A DNA stretch of 64,000 bases, taken from positions 1-64,000 of the forward strand of contig JAVTVY010018684.1 of NCBI GenBank assembly GCA_036873755.1. The letters are read 5' to 3'. Below are positions 1-12,993 of the stretch, one piece after another; position 1 is the stretch's first letter; the number at the start of each line of letters is the position of its first letter. Both the position numbers and the translations under genes were made by a program. The notes under the pieces were generated by a model. The model made no database searches. It was given only the letters and a program-made list of their open reading frames with translations, and was not told where the DNA came from. Origin of the DNA: Hanleya hanleyi. Taxonomy: Eukaryota > Mollusca > Polyplacophora > Lepidopleurida > Hanleyidae.

Positions 1-402
1 AATGGAGACTTCTGATTGGACAAGAATACATCTAACGGACAGGAACAAATATGAAACATGCAAATTGGTGGCCTCTGATTGGATAAGAATCTTCTTGAAT
101 TGTAAATATACCCAACGCGGCTCCCCCAGCGTGGGTATGATGTAACATTGGGGAAAATAAACTATATGAAAAAAACTTCTTGTTGTTGTTGTTCTCTCAT
201 GTGTCATCCTTGTTGTTGTTGCTGTTGTTGTTCTCTCTCTGGTCTATATCATGGCGTTATGTTAGAGTGTTAAGGTGTAACGACGGGCGTTGACGGGCAT
301 CACCGCATTTCGAAGAATTAGTGACAATTCCATGGAATATCAGAGCTTCTGAGCTATTTCACCAGGGCGTTGAAGCATTAAGAATGGTGTTGGTGGGCGT
401 TG
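1..402. other. Intergenic, no gene seen
   Basis: No open frame or recognisable element. It contains a GTT-rich microsatellite (178-234) and runs into the 175-bp array. Confidence 0.6.
178..234. repeat. (GTT)n microsatellite
   Basis: Interrupted runs of TTG/GTT separated by a short CT-rich spacer. Simple-sequence repeat. Confidence 0.85.
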
Positions 403-1500
403 CTACAAGATGACACCTCACACGGTCCATTTGGACCGCGGATGGTCCATCTCTATACCAAATAACATCCTTCACTGCTAAAAAAGGCCCACTTTCGCTA
501 CAACTTGTACTAATGACGTCACCAATGACGTCACAGATGCTATAAATTTCCCTGAAATCAGGGTCTATACTCCGAGAGCTACAACATGATACCCCACACG
601 ACGCATTCGCAACGCGGATGGTCCATCTCTACACCAAATACCTTCCTGCACTGCCCCAAAAGGCTCACTTTCGCTAATACTCCTACTGATGACGTCATCG
701 ATGACGTCACAGATGCTTCGGACATGCCTCAATTCGGAATGTACACCCCGAGAGCTACAAAATGACACCTCACACGACGCATTCGGACTAAGGATGGTGC
801 ATCTCTACACCAAACTCACCCTCACGCACCCACAAAATGTCCACTTTCGCTACTACTCGTACCGATGACGTCATCAATGACGTCACAGATGACGCGGACA
901 CCCCTCAAATCGGAATGTACATCCCGAGAACTACAAGATGACACCTTCCAGGACGCATTCGAACCGTGAATAGCCCATCTCGACCCCAAATACCTTCATG
1001 TACTGCCCGAAAATGTCCACTTTCGCTACTACTCGTACCGATGACGTCACCGATGACGTCACAGATGACGCCACATCCCTCGAATCGGAATGTACACCCC
1101 GAGAACTACAAGATGACACCTTCGAGGACGCATTCGAACCGTGAATAGCCCATCTCGACCCCAAATAACTTCCTTCGCTGCCCCAAAATGGCCACTTTAC
1201 TTACTACAACCAACTGCGCATGCGCAGATTAACGCGACATGCATTCAAAAACACACCATTCTGAGTCTACCCCACACAAGCTTCACTTTGACACCTCACA
1301 CGACCCATTCGAACCGTAATTAGCTCATCTCTAACCCAAACACACCCCTACATAGCACCCAAAATGCCTGTTTTCTATACTACGGCCAGACTGCGCATGC
1401 GCAGACTATTGAACACGGACGAACCATTAGTGTAGTCAAGTGCTCCTCCTCGAGAGTTTTAAAATAAGACCTCACTCTACCCCATCGGGCCACTAGTGCT
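403..1500. repeat. Tandem array, about 7 units of 175-176 bp, with CRE-like or NRF1-like sites
   Basis: The marker CTACAAGATGACACC and its variants starts at 403, 579, 755, 931, 1106, 1281 and about 1456, so the period is 175-176 bp. Units 1 to 4 carry two TGACGTCA or TGACGTCAC-type sites a few bases apart (near 512, 686, 864 and 1039). At the matching place units 5 and 6 instead carry the palindrome TGCGCATGCGCA (near 1212 and 1391). TGACGTCA is the CREB/ATF consensus and GCGCATGCGC the NRF1 consensus. Binding is inferred, not shown. Short open frames here follow the repeat and are not genes. Confidence 0.85.
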
Positions 1501-1760
1501 CCAACATGTCCACCCCGTATGGATTGATACATACTAATATCCCAGTATATGAGTGTATATGGGTCTATATGGATCTATATACAAGCCTACGCGGTACTTT
1601 CAATTTTTTTTCCATCGTATTCTACATGATCAACCTCATAGCTCATAGTAAAGCCATAAAAAACCCCGATCACCCCTATACCCATACAGGCCAAATATAG
1701 CGGACATGATCTTCGCTTGGGAATTGGTCTAGTCCGAGTTGTCTCCCTTGCACCAAAGCG
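1501..1760. repeat. Flank of the 175-bp array, repeated inverted at 61.2-61.4 kb
   Basis: The stretch with the GTAAAGCCATAAAAAACCCC block and GTCTCCCTTGCACCAAAGCG reads as the reverse complement of 61205-61440. Array plus flank is therefore one dispersed unit. Confidence 0.6.
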
Positions 1761-3310
1761 TATAGATGGCGCTGTGGTTTGAACGACGTTATTATCCGGG
1801 CAAATTTTGGTCTTGAGTAACCATTTTGTTAGCGTTTTGTTAGCGTCCTGCATACGGAGGACGATTTCACTGATCATTGTGTTGTTTTCTGAGCTGGGGA
1901 ACATTCTCTGTCGCAGTTTATAACGGAACTTTGTTCCTTTCGGTGTCCGCTGAGATGAATAATGTGATCTGCATCATGCATCGCCTGCATGTCACACGTA
2001 GACTGTAATCGAGGGAGTGTGCTGTGTTCGAGCGGACGCATCAATTTGTGTGATATCAGACAGGAAACGTGAAAATTGATATTCTTTCACAGATTTCGAA
2101 GTGTATACAGTTCTGGTGAGATGAACGCAGCCTTTATGATCAGCGATTGAACGATAATGTAGGCGAACGGTTGGTGATACCCATATTTTTTAGCATACGA
2201 ATGCATCGTGATGAAGGCTTCATGGAATGCCGTAGGCCGGTAAGTGGAGTCGACCCCTTAAGCGAACAGCTGTTGCGTTGCCATGAGCAACGACACGTAC
2301 ACATTTGTTGGCTTTACATAGCATCGGCGGGAACAGATGCCGCTTTATTGAAAAATAACACCTCTTAGGCAGCAATCTGGCTAGCAAGGTAAGCCTTAAC
2401 ACTTATATTTTCATTGGATGCAAGGTTGTCTTGAGAAATATATCTCTAAATATGATTAATTATCGATTGTCTATCACGACAAACTAACACTCGGCTGAAC
2501 AAATATGACCAATATGGCGGCCGTCCGAAGCTTGAAGACAGAAAATTGTCAAACTTCACAAATTAATATCTCAACAATTAGAACATCTTACGAGCTGATA
2601 CTTCAGGACTAAATCATAAAATATCTGTACTTTCTAACCTTAGGAGAATTCGTCATGAAATTATTTAGAAATAGTTCATTCGCGCACTTTTTGTGACGCA
2701 CTAAAACGAAGTTGACAGTTGTTTTTAGTATAGGCTGCTATGGTGTGGGCGAAAAGCCGACTCAAATATAAAAATCTATTTTTCCGTAAATATGAAACGT
2801 ACAAACTTCTTACGTCAGGACAATGTTCTCCTATATATGTACTTCCTATTTCCTACAGGAATTTTCCGTAGAAAATTTATAAATGGGTTAAACTTACAAA
2901 AAATGTCCGTAGGGGGGTCTTGAAATGTCTTGCCAAAACGATGTCAAAATTACCGGCAGACGATAAAACACCAAAAATAAACAAAGCGGGCTGTGTTAGT
3001 GAGGCTTCAGAATGTGGGTGTTTGTTTACATTCTGCAAATCGAACTAATTTTAAAATTAACCATAATATGTACTGAGTAGGTAATAATTTAAATTTTCAC
3101 CACACTACCATCTATTTATCCATGTTAAAACACCAGGTACATTGGAAATAAAATTGATTTTCTTGGCTAAACAAATACGTGTAAACTATGGATTACAGTG
3201 TTATCATAATTCCGTGAAAAATTATAAGGGATTTATCGAAAAATAATAGGAAATTTTTATGCTTAAGTAACACAGCAAAAAAAACACTGTGGGCAAGCCT
3301 ATCTTGCACT
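1761..3310. other. Intergenic, nothing recognised
   Basis: Short open frames only, none with a recognisable domain. One ATGGCGGCC site lies near 2515. Confidence 0.5.
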
Positions 3311-4290
3311 GACTGACACTGGCCGCCATTTTGAAACACACCACCCACAACACACACAAACAAGCCGCCATTTTGAAAATATGCAAATGAGCGCCGGGAA
3401 TGGGACAGGTGAAATTGTCCACCATTTTGAAACAAGCCGGAAAACCCCAGAGACCTCATTTGCATATTTTCAGTAACAACAGGCCGCCATTTTGAAACAC
3501 ACCACCCACAACACACACAAACAAGCCGCCATTTTGAAAATATGCAAATGAGCGCCGGGAATGGGACAGGTGAAATTGTCCACCATTTTGAAACAAGCCG
3601 GGAAAAACCCAGAGACCTCATTTGCATATTTTCAGTAACAACAGGCCGCCATTTTGAAACACACCACCCACAACACACACAAACAAGCCGCCATTTTGAA
3701 AATATGCAAATGAGCGCCGGGAATGGGACAGGTGAAATTGTCCACCATTTTGAAACAAGCCGGGAAAAACCCAGAGACCTCATTTGCATAATGTGGACAA
3801 CTACAGGCCGCCATTTTGAAACACACCACCCACAACACACACAAACAAGCCGCCATTTTGAAAATTAAGCCACCCTTGGGGAAAAACCCAAAGACCTCAT
3901 TTGCATAATGTGGACAACTACAGGCCGCCATTTTGAAACACACCACCCCTAACACACACAAACAAGCCGCCATTTTGAAAATATGCAAATGAGGACTGGG
4001 GTGAAACAAGTGCAATTGTCCACCATTTTGAAACCGACCACCCCTAACATACAAAAACAAGCCGCCATTTTGAAAATATGCAAATGAGGGCTGGGGTGAA
4101 ACAAGTGCAATTGGCCACCATTTTGAAACCGACCACCCCTAACACACAACTACAAGCCGCCATTTTGAAAATATGCAAATGAGGAGGTGAGACAAGTGCA
4201 ATTGTCCACCATTTTGAAACCGACCACCCCTAACATACAAAAACAAGCCGCCATTTTGAAAACCCACACACCTCATTTGCATAAACTCAT
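3311..4290. repeat. Tandem array of about 160 bp with YY1-like and octamer sites
   Basis: Units of about 160 bp start near 3322, 3483, 3645 and 3807, then shorter variants follow to 4285. CCGCCATTTTG occurs about 13 times (reverse complement CAAAATGGCGGC is the YY1 consensus). The octamer ATGCAAAT or its complement ATTTGCAT flanks most units, in both orientations. Long open frames on both strands arise because the unit lacks stops. They are repetitive and not genes. Confidence 0.85.
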
Positions 4291-4990
4291 TTCCATAAAC
4301 TCACGCATGCGCACACCCCCCAATACCCCCCCAAAACAGGTCGCTGTGACGTCAAAACAGGTTCTCGCGCATGCGCAGTGGGGGGTTATTAACTCCAAAG
4401 ACTCTATACATACTACTTGCATCCTTCAAGTTTAGTGAGTATATATGTGTGCAAATGTATCCTTGAACGTTATATTCTAACACTTGAGATTTATTCATTG
4501 CCTATCAAGCCAATCCATGCTATAAATTGCTCAGGAAATAAAACAATAGATGTTGTTTTTTCGTCTTCAAATGCTGATACTTTTCACATGGCGACGCTTT
4601 GAATGGCGTCATATGGCTAGTCCACTAGTATGCTTCAGATGGAAACTCATACACTTTGGATACCAGTTGGAAAGAAAATATGCCTATTGAGATATAGAAT
4701 TAGTTTCATAATACATGTAGCTGCACAATATGATAATTATGGCTGGGGCAGATATTGCATTCACTTCGTCATATGGAAATTGTCCGTGACGTTGAAATGG
4801 AAACCGCAATATTCATCGCAAAGTTCCCAAATTTAACATGCTTGTGGTTTGGCTTCTAGACCGGTAACAAGAAGTGTTGACGACTGACGACCGGACGACC
4901 GACCGGACGTACATGCCGACATGCATCCTAATAGGATGAGGGGTAATACAAACTGATTCGTATTCAATCTAATTGATTATTCCAGTTTTG
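4291..4990. other. Intergenic; two GCATGCGC sites
   Basis: CGCATGCGCA-type sites lie near 4303 and 4368, next to the YY1/octamer array. No gene is recognised in the rest, and the open frames of 60-80 codons look like chance. Confidence 0.5.
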
Positions 4991-5057
4991 CTGTATTCGC
5001 CGACATTAATCTTGCAGGCACAGACAAGTATTATATATTACGAGCATACGCCTCCTG

Positions 5058-5471
5058 ATGGGGTCAAACCTTCATTTGAAGGTATCTCGAGTTCATTCTC
5101 GAAGTCGATTGATTTCACGGGCGATAGAGATGTGCTTGGAGAGAATATCGGGACAACAATCGACAAACGGTCGTTGGATAGAAGAAACGGCCAAACATTT
5201 TGTAGGAAACAAGTTCTTATTCAGAAGACAAGCCTGTGGGGCACCGGCACCGAACAAGCGCCTCATTCTCCATCACGTCAACCAGTCACAAACTAGAATC
5301 AAAAGAGCAGATCTAGGATACGAAACGTCCACCAGCAGAATCTCACCATATACAGGTGACAAATACACACAACATACAAAGGTGTTGAAAAATAATGTCG
5401 GTCAACTGACAAGAATTCATATGATCCCACAGGACAAATATAAGAACCAAAACTATCCCAGTGATGATTAG
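5058..5471 (+). CDS. Hypothetical open frame, possible exon
   Basis: I do not recognise this frame. From the ATG it reads 137 codons, basic and polar, with no hydrophobic segment and no motif I can name. Upstream, the same frame stays open to a splice-acceptor-like CTTGCAG ending at 5017, so the frame could be a 3' exon starting at 5018. A second frame (4973-5296) overlaps it. The stop at 5471 is followed within 60 bp by a Penelope-type tail motif on the other strand. It could equally be chance open sequence within a decayed repeat. Confidence 0.2.
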   Translation: MGSNLHLKVSRVHSRSRLISRAIEMCLERISGQQSTNGRWIEETAKHFVGNKFLFRRQACGAPAPNKRLILHHVNQSQTRIKRADLGYETSTSRISPYTGDKYTQHTKVLKNNVGQLTRIHMIPQDKYKNQNYPSDD

Positions 5472-5479
5472 TATCTTAA

Positions 5480-5600
5480 TCACGCTCTTATTTTAGCTTT
5501 TCACGTGCAAATCTTGAATGACATGAGCACACGACCCCGAGCACCGGCTTGAGCGGTATTAAGATACAAATATGCAAGGGCAATGATGGCAAGGGTAGCC
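5480..5600 (-). repeat. Penelope-type tail fragment with the conserved 40-nt core
   Basis: On the minus strand, 5522-5569 reads TATCTTAATACCGCTCAAGC then CGGTGCTCGGGGTCGTGTG. This closely matches the sequence just downstream of the reverse transcriptase stop at 21.3 kb and 53.2 kb. No reverse transcriptase lies next to it. Confidence 0.5.
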
Positions 5601-6689
5601 TCAAAGCGCCCGGGTCATATCGGACTGGAGGAGTTGGAGCAAGGGCATCGTATATAACTGCGTCTCTTCTTCATAAAGAAGGCGATTCATTGTAATCATA
5701 TGGTACGGACAGCTTCGGAACAGTGCCATCATATCTTCTGCTCTTTAAAGGTATATCTCAAACTTATACGCCGATATATTTTTTCAACGTGTCCATCAAT
5801 TTTCCCAGATTGCCTCTTACAGCCGAGTAGGAATTTTAAGCGGATCGCATTGCCCAAGAACACATCCCAACAGCAGCATACGCAAAGTAAAACTGCTATC
5901 GTATATGAATATCTGCTAAAGTTAACCTACTGATGCCGTAGCTTATCTGCTTACGGTTAATGTTTTGAGCATATTTGCGAAAACCTATAGAACGCATCAC
6001 CGTCTTCTAAAATGGGGCATGTGCGTTTGTCATCTCAAGGCCACATAGTTAATGTTAAATTTGTTCACATCATAGTAGATCATTTTAGGTCTACTTTAAA
6101 TCTGCAAGAATGATGCTACAACAGGGTCAGAAACATCCTAACCGTACATTTTAAGGGACCACATTGCCGCCATTTTGAATTAGTCATGGATGGTTCTTTC
6201 TTTCTTCAGGAAAACATATACAATAAGAGACTGTTGCACTGTTCACCATGTACATGATTAAAGCATCAACAAATAAATCTGAACTACTGTAAACATTCAT
6301 TCGAGTTTATTCGGATCTCTGAGTTTTCTGGTAAAACACACCCTATTGGACATCATCACTATGCATAGGTAGAATAGAATGAATGTCTATTGCCAACAAT
6401 CTGATGCCCGGCACGGATCGGATGAAAAACTTTCTGAACTGAACTCTCCCCAACGCAAAACTAGATCCCCTTCAATGTCGATCTAGCTAAAAAATAATCA
6501 AACTAGCCATGTGTGAATCTAATTGAAATTATCTCGAACACGTCAACCTTTATAAACAGAATGTATCAGGTATATACAGCTGTCAAACAAATATGTATGC
6601 TATATGTGTTAAAAATTGGCCATCAGAGCCAATATTTTGTTTTGCTTTGGATGTTCGACAGATAGAGTGATGGGTATGAGCGAGACTTT
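5601..6689. other. Intergenic, nothing recognised
   Basis: No convincing coding frame. A single CCGCCATTTTG site lies near 6168. Confidence 0.5.
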
Positions 6690-9060
6690 AAAATGGGTCT
6701 CGCTTCTTCGTGTCCGTGGATGTTCGTGGATGTCTGTTCAAATTCTTCGCAGGCGATAACTTCCAAACGCTTTGTCGGATTTCTCCGAAATTTCGCATAC
6801 GCATTCCTTGCGACCAGACGTCTGTTGGTATTGCGTTTCTCCAAGATCTGCCTGAAGGTGGCGCCACTGGGTCTTGTTCCAATCTTCTGTGCATGTTCGT
6901 GGATATCCATTCAAATTTTTCGCAAGCGTTAACTTCCAAACGCTTTGTCACATTCGACAAGACGTCGGTTGGTATTGCGTTTCAGCAAGATCCGCCAGAA
7001 AGTGACGCCACTGCGTCTTTTTCCAATCTTCCGTGCATGTTCATTCGGGTCTGTTGATGTCCGTTCAAATTCTTCGCGAGCGATAACTTCCAAATGCTTT
7101 GTCGGATTCCTCCGAAATTCGGCATATGTATTCCTTGCGACCAGACGTCCGTTGGTATTGCGTTTCTCTAAGATCTGCCTGAAGGTGGCGCCACTGAGTC
7201 TTGCTCCAATCTGCTGTAGATGTTCGTGGATATCCGTTCAAATTCTTCGCAAGCGTTAACTTTCAAACGCTTTGGCAGATTCGACAAGACGTCAGCTGGT
7301 GTTGCGTTTCTCCAAGATCCACCAGAAGGCGGCGCCACTGCGTCTTGCCCCAATCTTCCGTGCATTTTCATTCGTGTCTGTTGATATCCGTTCATATTCT
7401 TTGCAAGCGATAACTTCCAAATGCTTTGCCGGGTTCGTCCGAAATTCCGTATATGAATTACTTGCGACCAGACGTTGGTTGGTATTGCGTTTCTCCAAGA
7501 TCTGCCTGGAGCTGACATCACTGGTTTTTCCAATCTTCTGTGCAGGCTCGTGCCGTTGAAATCCTTCACAAGCGATAACTTTCAACGCTTTGTAAAATCC
7601 CTCCGAAATTTGGCATATCCATTCCTTGTGACAAGGCGTCAGTTGGTATTGCGTTTCAGCAAAATATGCCTGGAGGTGGCGCCACTAAGATCCGTTTCTT
7701 CCAACTGTGTATTCATGCGAATTCATGCGAATTCTCGCAAGCAATAAATTTGGTATGCATCGTCTGGTTCTACCGAAATTCGGCATATGCATTTCTTGCC
7801 ACAAGATTTTGACTGGTGGTATTGCGTTTCAGCAAGATCTGTCTGTAGGTGGCGCCACTAGGGTTCATTTTATTCTTGCGTGCTACAAGCAAAAAGTTTG
7901 AACGCTTTGTCGGATCCCTCCGAAATACTCCATTATGATGTTTCGCCTGAGAATTGAGTTTTTTTCATTTGTACGTACAGGTGGCGCCACATGGTGTTAA
8001 CTTCTAAATTTTGTTTCCGGGCAATAACTTGAACTGCCCATCAGAGTCTTCTCAAATTTGGCATGCATATGCCATACCAGGAGTTGCTGCTTGGAAAGGC
8101 ATTCTACCTACTTCTGCTTTCGAAGAACTGCCGAACAAATTCTTCTCATATTCGGCATTCATGAATCATGCCAGGGGATGTTGCTTGAGATTGGCTTTCG
8201 CTCACTTGCACTTACAGGAAAAATCTCAAATTTGTTTCCTGGTAATAACTTGAGAACCTCTCATTGGAATCTCCTTAAAGTTGGTATGAATATACCATGA
8301 CATAAGAAGTCGATTGACATTGCGATTTGCCCACATGCGCCTACAAATGGCGCCACTTGGTGTCGAAATCTAAATTTGGTTTCTAGGCAATAACTCGGAC
8401 ACATTCTTCAGATTCTTCGCAAATATGATGTGCAGACACCATGCCATGATGTCCCTTGGGATTGTATTTCGCCTACTTCTGCCTACAGGTGGCGCCACCT
8501 GGTGGAAAACTCCAAAATTGGTTTCTGGGGAACAATTTGTCAACTGCTCACCGGATTCTTCTCAGAGTTGGTAATCATATGCCATAATATGTCGCTTTGG
8601 ACTGTTTCGCACAGTTGCACTTACAGGTGGCACCACCTGGTGACAAAATCCGAATTAAGGACCCCTCTTCAGATTCTTCTCAAAGATTTTTTTTCCGTGA
8701 GATGTTGCTTCGGATTGTGTTTCCTCCACTTGCACCTGAAGTCTAAATTTGGTTTCTGCGCAAAAAGTTGAGGACGCCTTCAGATTCTTGTCAAACATGG
8801 TTTGCAGATAATATGCCAGAAGATGTCACTAACGCCAGGAGATGTCACTTACCGTTGCATCTTTGTTACACAATTTCCGTGCTTCACTGCGTGGATTCGC
8901 CAACTTGCATCTATATGTGGTGACACCTGGTGGCAAAGTCTAAATTTGGTTTCCGCCCAATAGGTTGAGGACGCCTCCAGATTCTCTTCAAATTTGGTTT
9001 GCAGATAACATGCCATGAGATTTCCCTTGGGGTTGCATCTCCGTTACATAATTTCCGTGC
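6690..9060. repeat. Decaying satellite, about 150-170 bp unit, GGTGGCGCCAC core
   Basis: The marker GATAACTTCCAAACGCTTTG recurs near 6757, 6929, 7082, 7257, 7411, 7576 and more weakly to about 8960. Each unit carries GGTGGCGCCAC or a variant (near 6867, 7000, 7183, 7330, 7675, 7850, 7981, 8346, 8490, 8627). Units near 6.7-7.9 kb are closest to each other and those to the right are more diverged. Open frames of 60-130 codons on both strands follow the unit and are not genes. Confidence 0.85.
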
Positions 9061-10264
9061 TAAACTGCGTGGCAGTTATATTACAGCAGTAATCAATGTT
9101 CAGTCAGACTTTCTGACCCTTCCGCTTCCTTCGCCCATGAAGTAGCAGTTGCCTCTCTCATGTATATCTCCTCCGAGACCCACAATGCTCAGAAATATCC
9201 CTGTCATTTCGGCGGGGGACCTATCATCCTCTGGCTGCTTGTAGGAGATACGTTCAGGAACTGCGCATTGTAATAAATTTTGCTAATCTAGACTGGAATT
9301 ACATATGTTTCTCTAAAAGTATATCAGATTGAGAGAAGATATTTATTGATACTAATTAAGTGATAGAATTTGGTCTTGAGAATTATCGTCCCACAATTTG
9401 TAAGAGATGTCCTCGCTATTTCCTCTAAAATAGTGGCTTTGTTCAAAACTTGACCGCACTCTGAATTGGGCGATAATTTCATTATTAATTGCAATAAATG
9501 ATGGACAGAATTGTCTCCGTTTTTCTCTTTCCATTTCCTTTCCTCCGCCCCCTTTCATCGATGTTGTTTCAAGCCGATGGTTTTTCATGGACTGCGGTGT
9601 GAATTATCAATCCCTCTAATTCCGATTGTCAGTATTTCCGCTAGCCTCTTGAGGACTCTTAAGGCCTCTTGCGGTACAATAATCAAAGAAAATGAGACTG
9701 CATTCAGACTGAAAAGTACAAGCTTGCATGATACGAAGCTCCGCTGCTATTCAGCTGACGCAAGCTATGGCGACGAGAGGCGGAAAAAGCCATTGTGTTT
9801 ACCGTACAATACCCTCGATTCGAGAGATGAATAACCTGTATGATGTGATATTCACAGCGACGTTTGTCTGAATTCAATAACAGAATGGCACATGAAAGTG
9901 ATTCTTTTATGGACTCTGAGCTGCCATGCAGATGTCGATACAGCGGATAAGTTTGAATGTCGGAATTTAACGTGTTCCTTATAGCATTATAATTACTGGC
10001 ATGGATACGAGCCATATATACATGTGGTGTCTATACTTTTCAGACCACGTCATTAACTGAATAAAGGGGACTGATTATTCCACATAGAAATCAATGCAAA
10101 TGTTTTACATGTCACGGTACGTTGTGTGGATATATATCCAGCCAAAAATGAGTTTACCTCCAATTACATCAGTAACAATTGATGACAAAGGATATAGGCA
10201 ACAGGTCTGTGATTCTTTCTAAAGCCCATGAAGAATCTCTGCGTTAATAATGAATTTCTTTAAA
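9061..10264. other. Intergenic, nothing recognised
   Basis: Frames of about 100 codons on both strands (9511-9834, 9704-10015) overlap each other and carry no recognisable domain. Confidence 0.5.
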
Positions 10265-10385
10265 TTACAAGCGTCTGGTCCGTCATTCATAATTCAGCCG
10301 TCGTCCATTAAAGAATATCCGCTTCCATAATCCAAAGACTTATTCCATATTCCACATAATAATATTAGCACCAAATTCAAAATTC
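10265..10385 (-). repeat. Copy 1 of the Penelope tail cassette
   Basis: On the minus strand it reads TTTGGTGCTAATATTATTAT through ATGGACGACGGCTGAATTAT to AGACGCTTGTAA, matching the cassette downstream of both reverse transcriptase genes. It lacks the acceptor-like 5' end. Confidence 0.7.
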
Positions 10386-10916
10386 CAATTCCAAAACTCC
10401 CAATTCATTCCGTGCCCGAACATATTGTCTGGATCTGCCAGCTAACAATACGAGTTAAAGCTTAAATAGCAAAGAAATATTCATTGACTGCTTGAATTTC
10501 GATAATTGATGTTTGCCGTGAAACCTCTCGTAAAGTACTCGTTTGTTAAATTTGAGTCAACAGAAGATTACGGCAACTGATTTGACATATCGTGAAACAT
10601 TGCATATTGTTCCCATAGCGAAAGGTATATGTATGTGTTTTAGGTGTATGAAGAAATTCTTTGAGTTGTAATATTTTAGATGAACAGCAGCTATCGTGAA
10701 CCGCATAACCGGTATAGAGTAAAAAGTGTTAATTTCTTACCGACACCTCTCTTACCACCTACAGAATTACATGAAATATTAATATGAAGAAAGTGAAAGA
10801 AACATTGAGGATAACCAAGCCACTTTATCATGTAGAGCTTCAACAACATTGGGAGCAGTGTGTTGGAACATATGGAGGATTTGTTTGCCGACATGGTTGA
10901 AGTTTTTTTGACTAAT
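10386..10916. other. Intergenic, nothing recognised
   Basis: AT-rich sequence between two tail cassettes. No gene seen. Confidence 0.5.
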
Positions 10917-11064
10917 TCTGTCTTGCAGGAAACTAGCCTATTGTATTCGATGATTGTTTTTATTTGGTGCTAGTGCGGTTATACGAATTAGGTATTTTGG
11001 TTGTGGACGTAGAAATTCTCTAACGAACGACGGCTAAATATTGAACGGGGCACCAGACGCTTTA
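10917..11064 (+). repeat. Copy 2 of the Penelope tail cassette, degenerate
   Basis: Begins TCTTGCAGGAAACTAGCCTA, ends near CCAGACGCTTTAA, and matches the 55.3-kb copy with many substitutions. It includes the pyrimidine-AG start. Confidence 0.6.
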
Positions 11065-12305
11065 AATTAGTACAAATAACAGATTAAAATAACCATGCAG
11101 ATAGACTGTTGATAGAACTGATCGACAGATTTCGCTACAATTTGCAATAACCTGCCAATGTCTGCGTTCGTTGAACTACAACCTGTGAAATATGGAATTT
11201 CACCATACAATTACATAAAGTTCGACTTTTTTGTTACCAATTTTATATGATTTGTAATATATTATGATGTAGTCTGAATTTAAGTTCAGTTTGTTTTGAT
11301 TAAGCTATTTTCGAGATTCCATTTCATGACCTTTTAGGTTAGATTTTTGTAAAACATAAACAGTTATATAACTTCAGTTTATATGGGATAATGTAGAGAA
11401 TGGTTGTGTAACTGCACTGGAATTGTACTTTCTGAATCCCGAATTTGATGTGCGTGTTTAGATAAGGTGACAGATAGCCGAGCGGGAAGTCACAACTGCA
11501 CCGAAGATTTAACGAGTTAGCTACGAGTTAGCTTGACCCTGTAATGTACTAGCATTGTATGTATAGAAATGACCGACGTGTGCAGGCAGACTAATTCAAC
11601 ATCATGTCTCGGTGATAAATGTACCATCTCCAGTTTTGAAAGACATTTACAAATGGACCTTGCGTTATAATATCTAGGATCACGCACAAGCCTTTGTCGT
11701 CTTGAAGACCGAACATTCTGTAAACTGTAAAATGGATCCCTGGGGTATTTTTCATCATAATTTACAAAGACATGGATGTTTCGACATTGCGTTAATGTGT
11801 ATTGCTTTGGCTGTTGGTTAACACCGCCACACATAGATGAATATGAATATTTCGGGCTGTTGCTTGACAATACAGATGTACATTTAGTACATCAAGGTTT
11901 GAATATTGCAGATGAACAAAACGTTCCAAGAATTTTGCTTCGCATAAAATTATGTCAGTCTCGACCTCAAGCTCCCAATTCTTGAGCATCAACATACAAC
12001 CACAGCTCAGTCTAACTTGGGTTGGGTATGCGATAATCACCGTTACAACTGCAATAATCAGAACTGAAAACGTCTTTCTCTCAAGAGAATGCACAAACGC
12101 AACAAATATGATTGTATGCAGAATTTTGGAGATACTACTAGTATGTTTTAGGGCTAGTTTTCACGAGCATTGTCTTACAGTTGCTAACGTTAATGAGCCT
12201 TGTACGATCTGAATCATACACTGGTCAATCGATGGAGAAAATTGATTTTGCACATGCTGTATCAATTTACACCTGGTAATCACCAACTGTTCGTCAAACC
12301 GTTGC
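11065..12305. other. Intergenic, nothing recognised
   Basis: Overlapping frames of 69-117 codons on both strands (11.5-12.2 kb) show no domain or signal I can name. Confidence 0.45.
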
Positions 12306-12450
12306 ACGTGTCCACGTGACTCTGATCTTTGATCTATATGTCTTACTCTTGGTGCGCGAGACATTGATCCCTGTGATCTATCTACCCTGAACAAAGTATC
12401 ATCTATACTATGATTTCTTCTTTTAAATCGGTGCTATTGCTATTATAGGA
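12306..12450 (+). repeat. Dispersed repeat, second copy at 20262-20405
   Basis: CAAAGTATCATCTATACTAT and its flanks occur in both places at roughly 90 percent identity by eye. Both end GGMMTTAGGCCT-like. Family unknown. Confidence 0.7.
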
Positions 12451-12993
12451 TTTAGGCCTGCACATGTTTGCCTTAGCTCTGATAATCAAGATAGTTTGAA
12501 GATTTCAGTAAAAAAATGCAGTTTATGTCGAACGCAATCTCATCTGTCTACCCGAACGTGCTATGTTTACTGTGCGAGCACTTAATTTCGCAGAAGTGCA
12601 ATTCAACAGTTGTGAATGTAAATGTGTTGCTCCTTGTACAACAACGACAAGATTCATTACCAAACATATGAGAAAAATGATCAGTTAGACGATTTACATT
12701 TATTTTTTTCACCACTTCCGCAAAGAGTTTGGAAATTGCTGACCGCCAATGAATTGACTTCCAGTTAAACATGTCATGAAGTCCGTTTCGGCAAGGAGGA
12801 AATATCGATTGTTATGACGATGAAATGTAATCTTCTATCCGAGAATTTTAACTATATATATTTGTAGATATGAAACGTCATTAGTCTAAGCTAAATCTTC
12901 GTACATAGATAACCATTTTCTTCTACCCATTGAAACTAAAGTCCGACATTTTATATTGCAGATCGAAATCAAATTTTCTCGAGCAGAACCGCA

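Noticed and set aside
3193..4149. Long minus-strand frames (up to 215 codons) with repeated FKMAACLCVL-type blocks
   Set aside because: They are translations of the YY1/octamer array. The peptide repeats only because the DNA repeats, and both strands are open.
6623..7901. Several frames of 70-133 codons on both strands
   Set aside because: They follow the 150-170 bp satellite unit and share its period.
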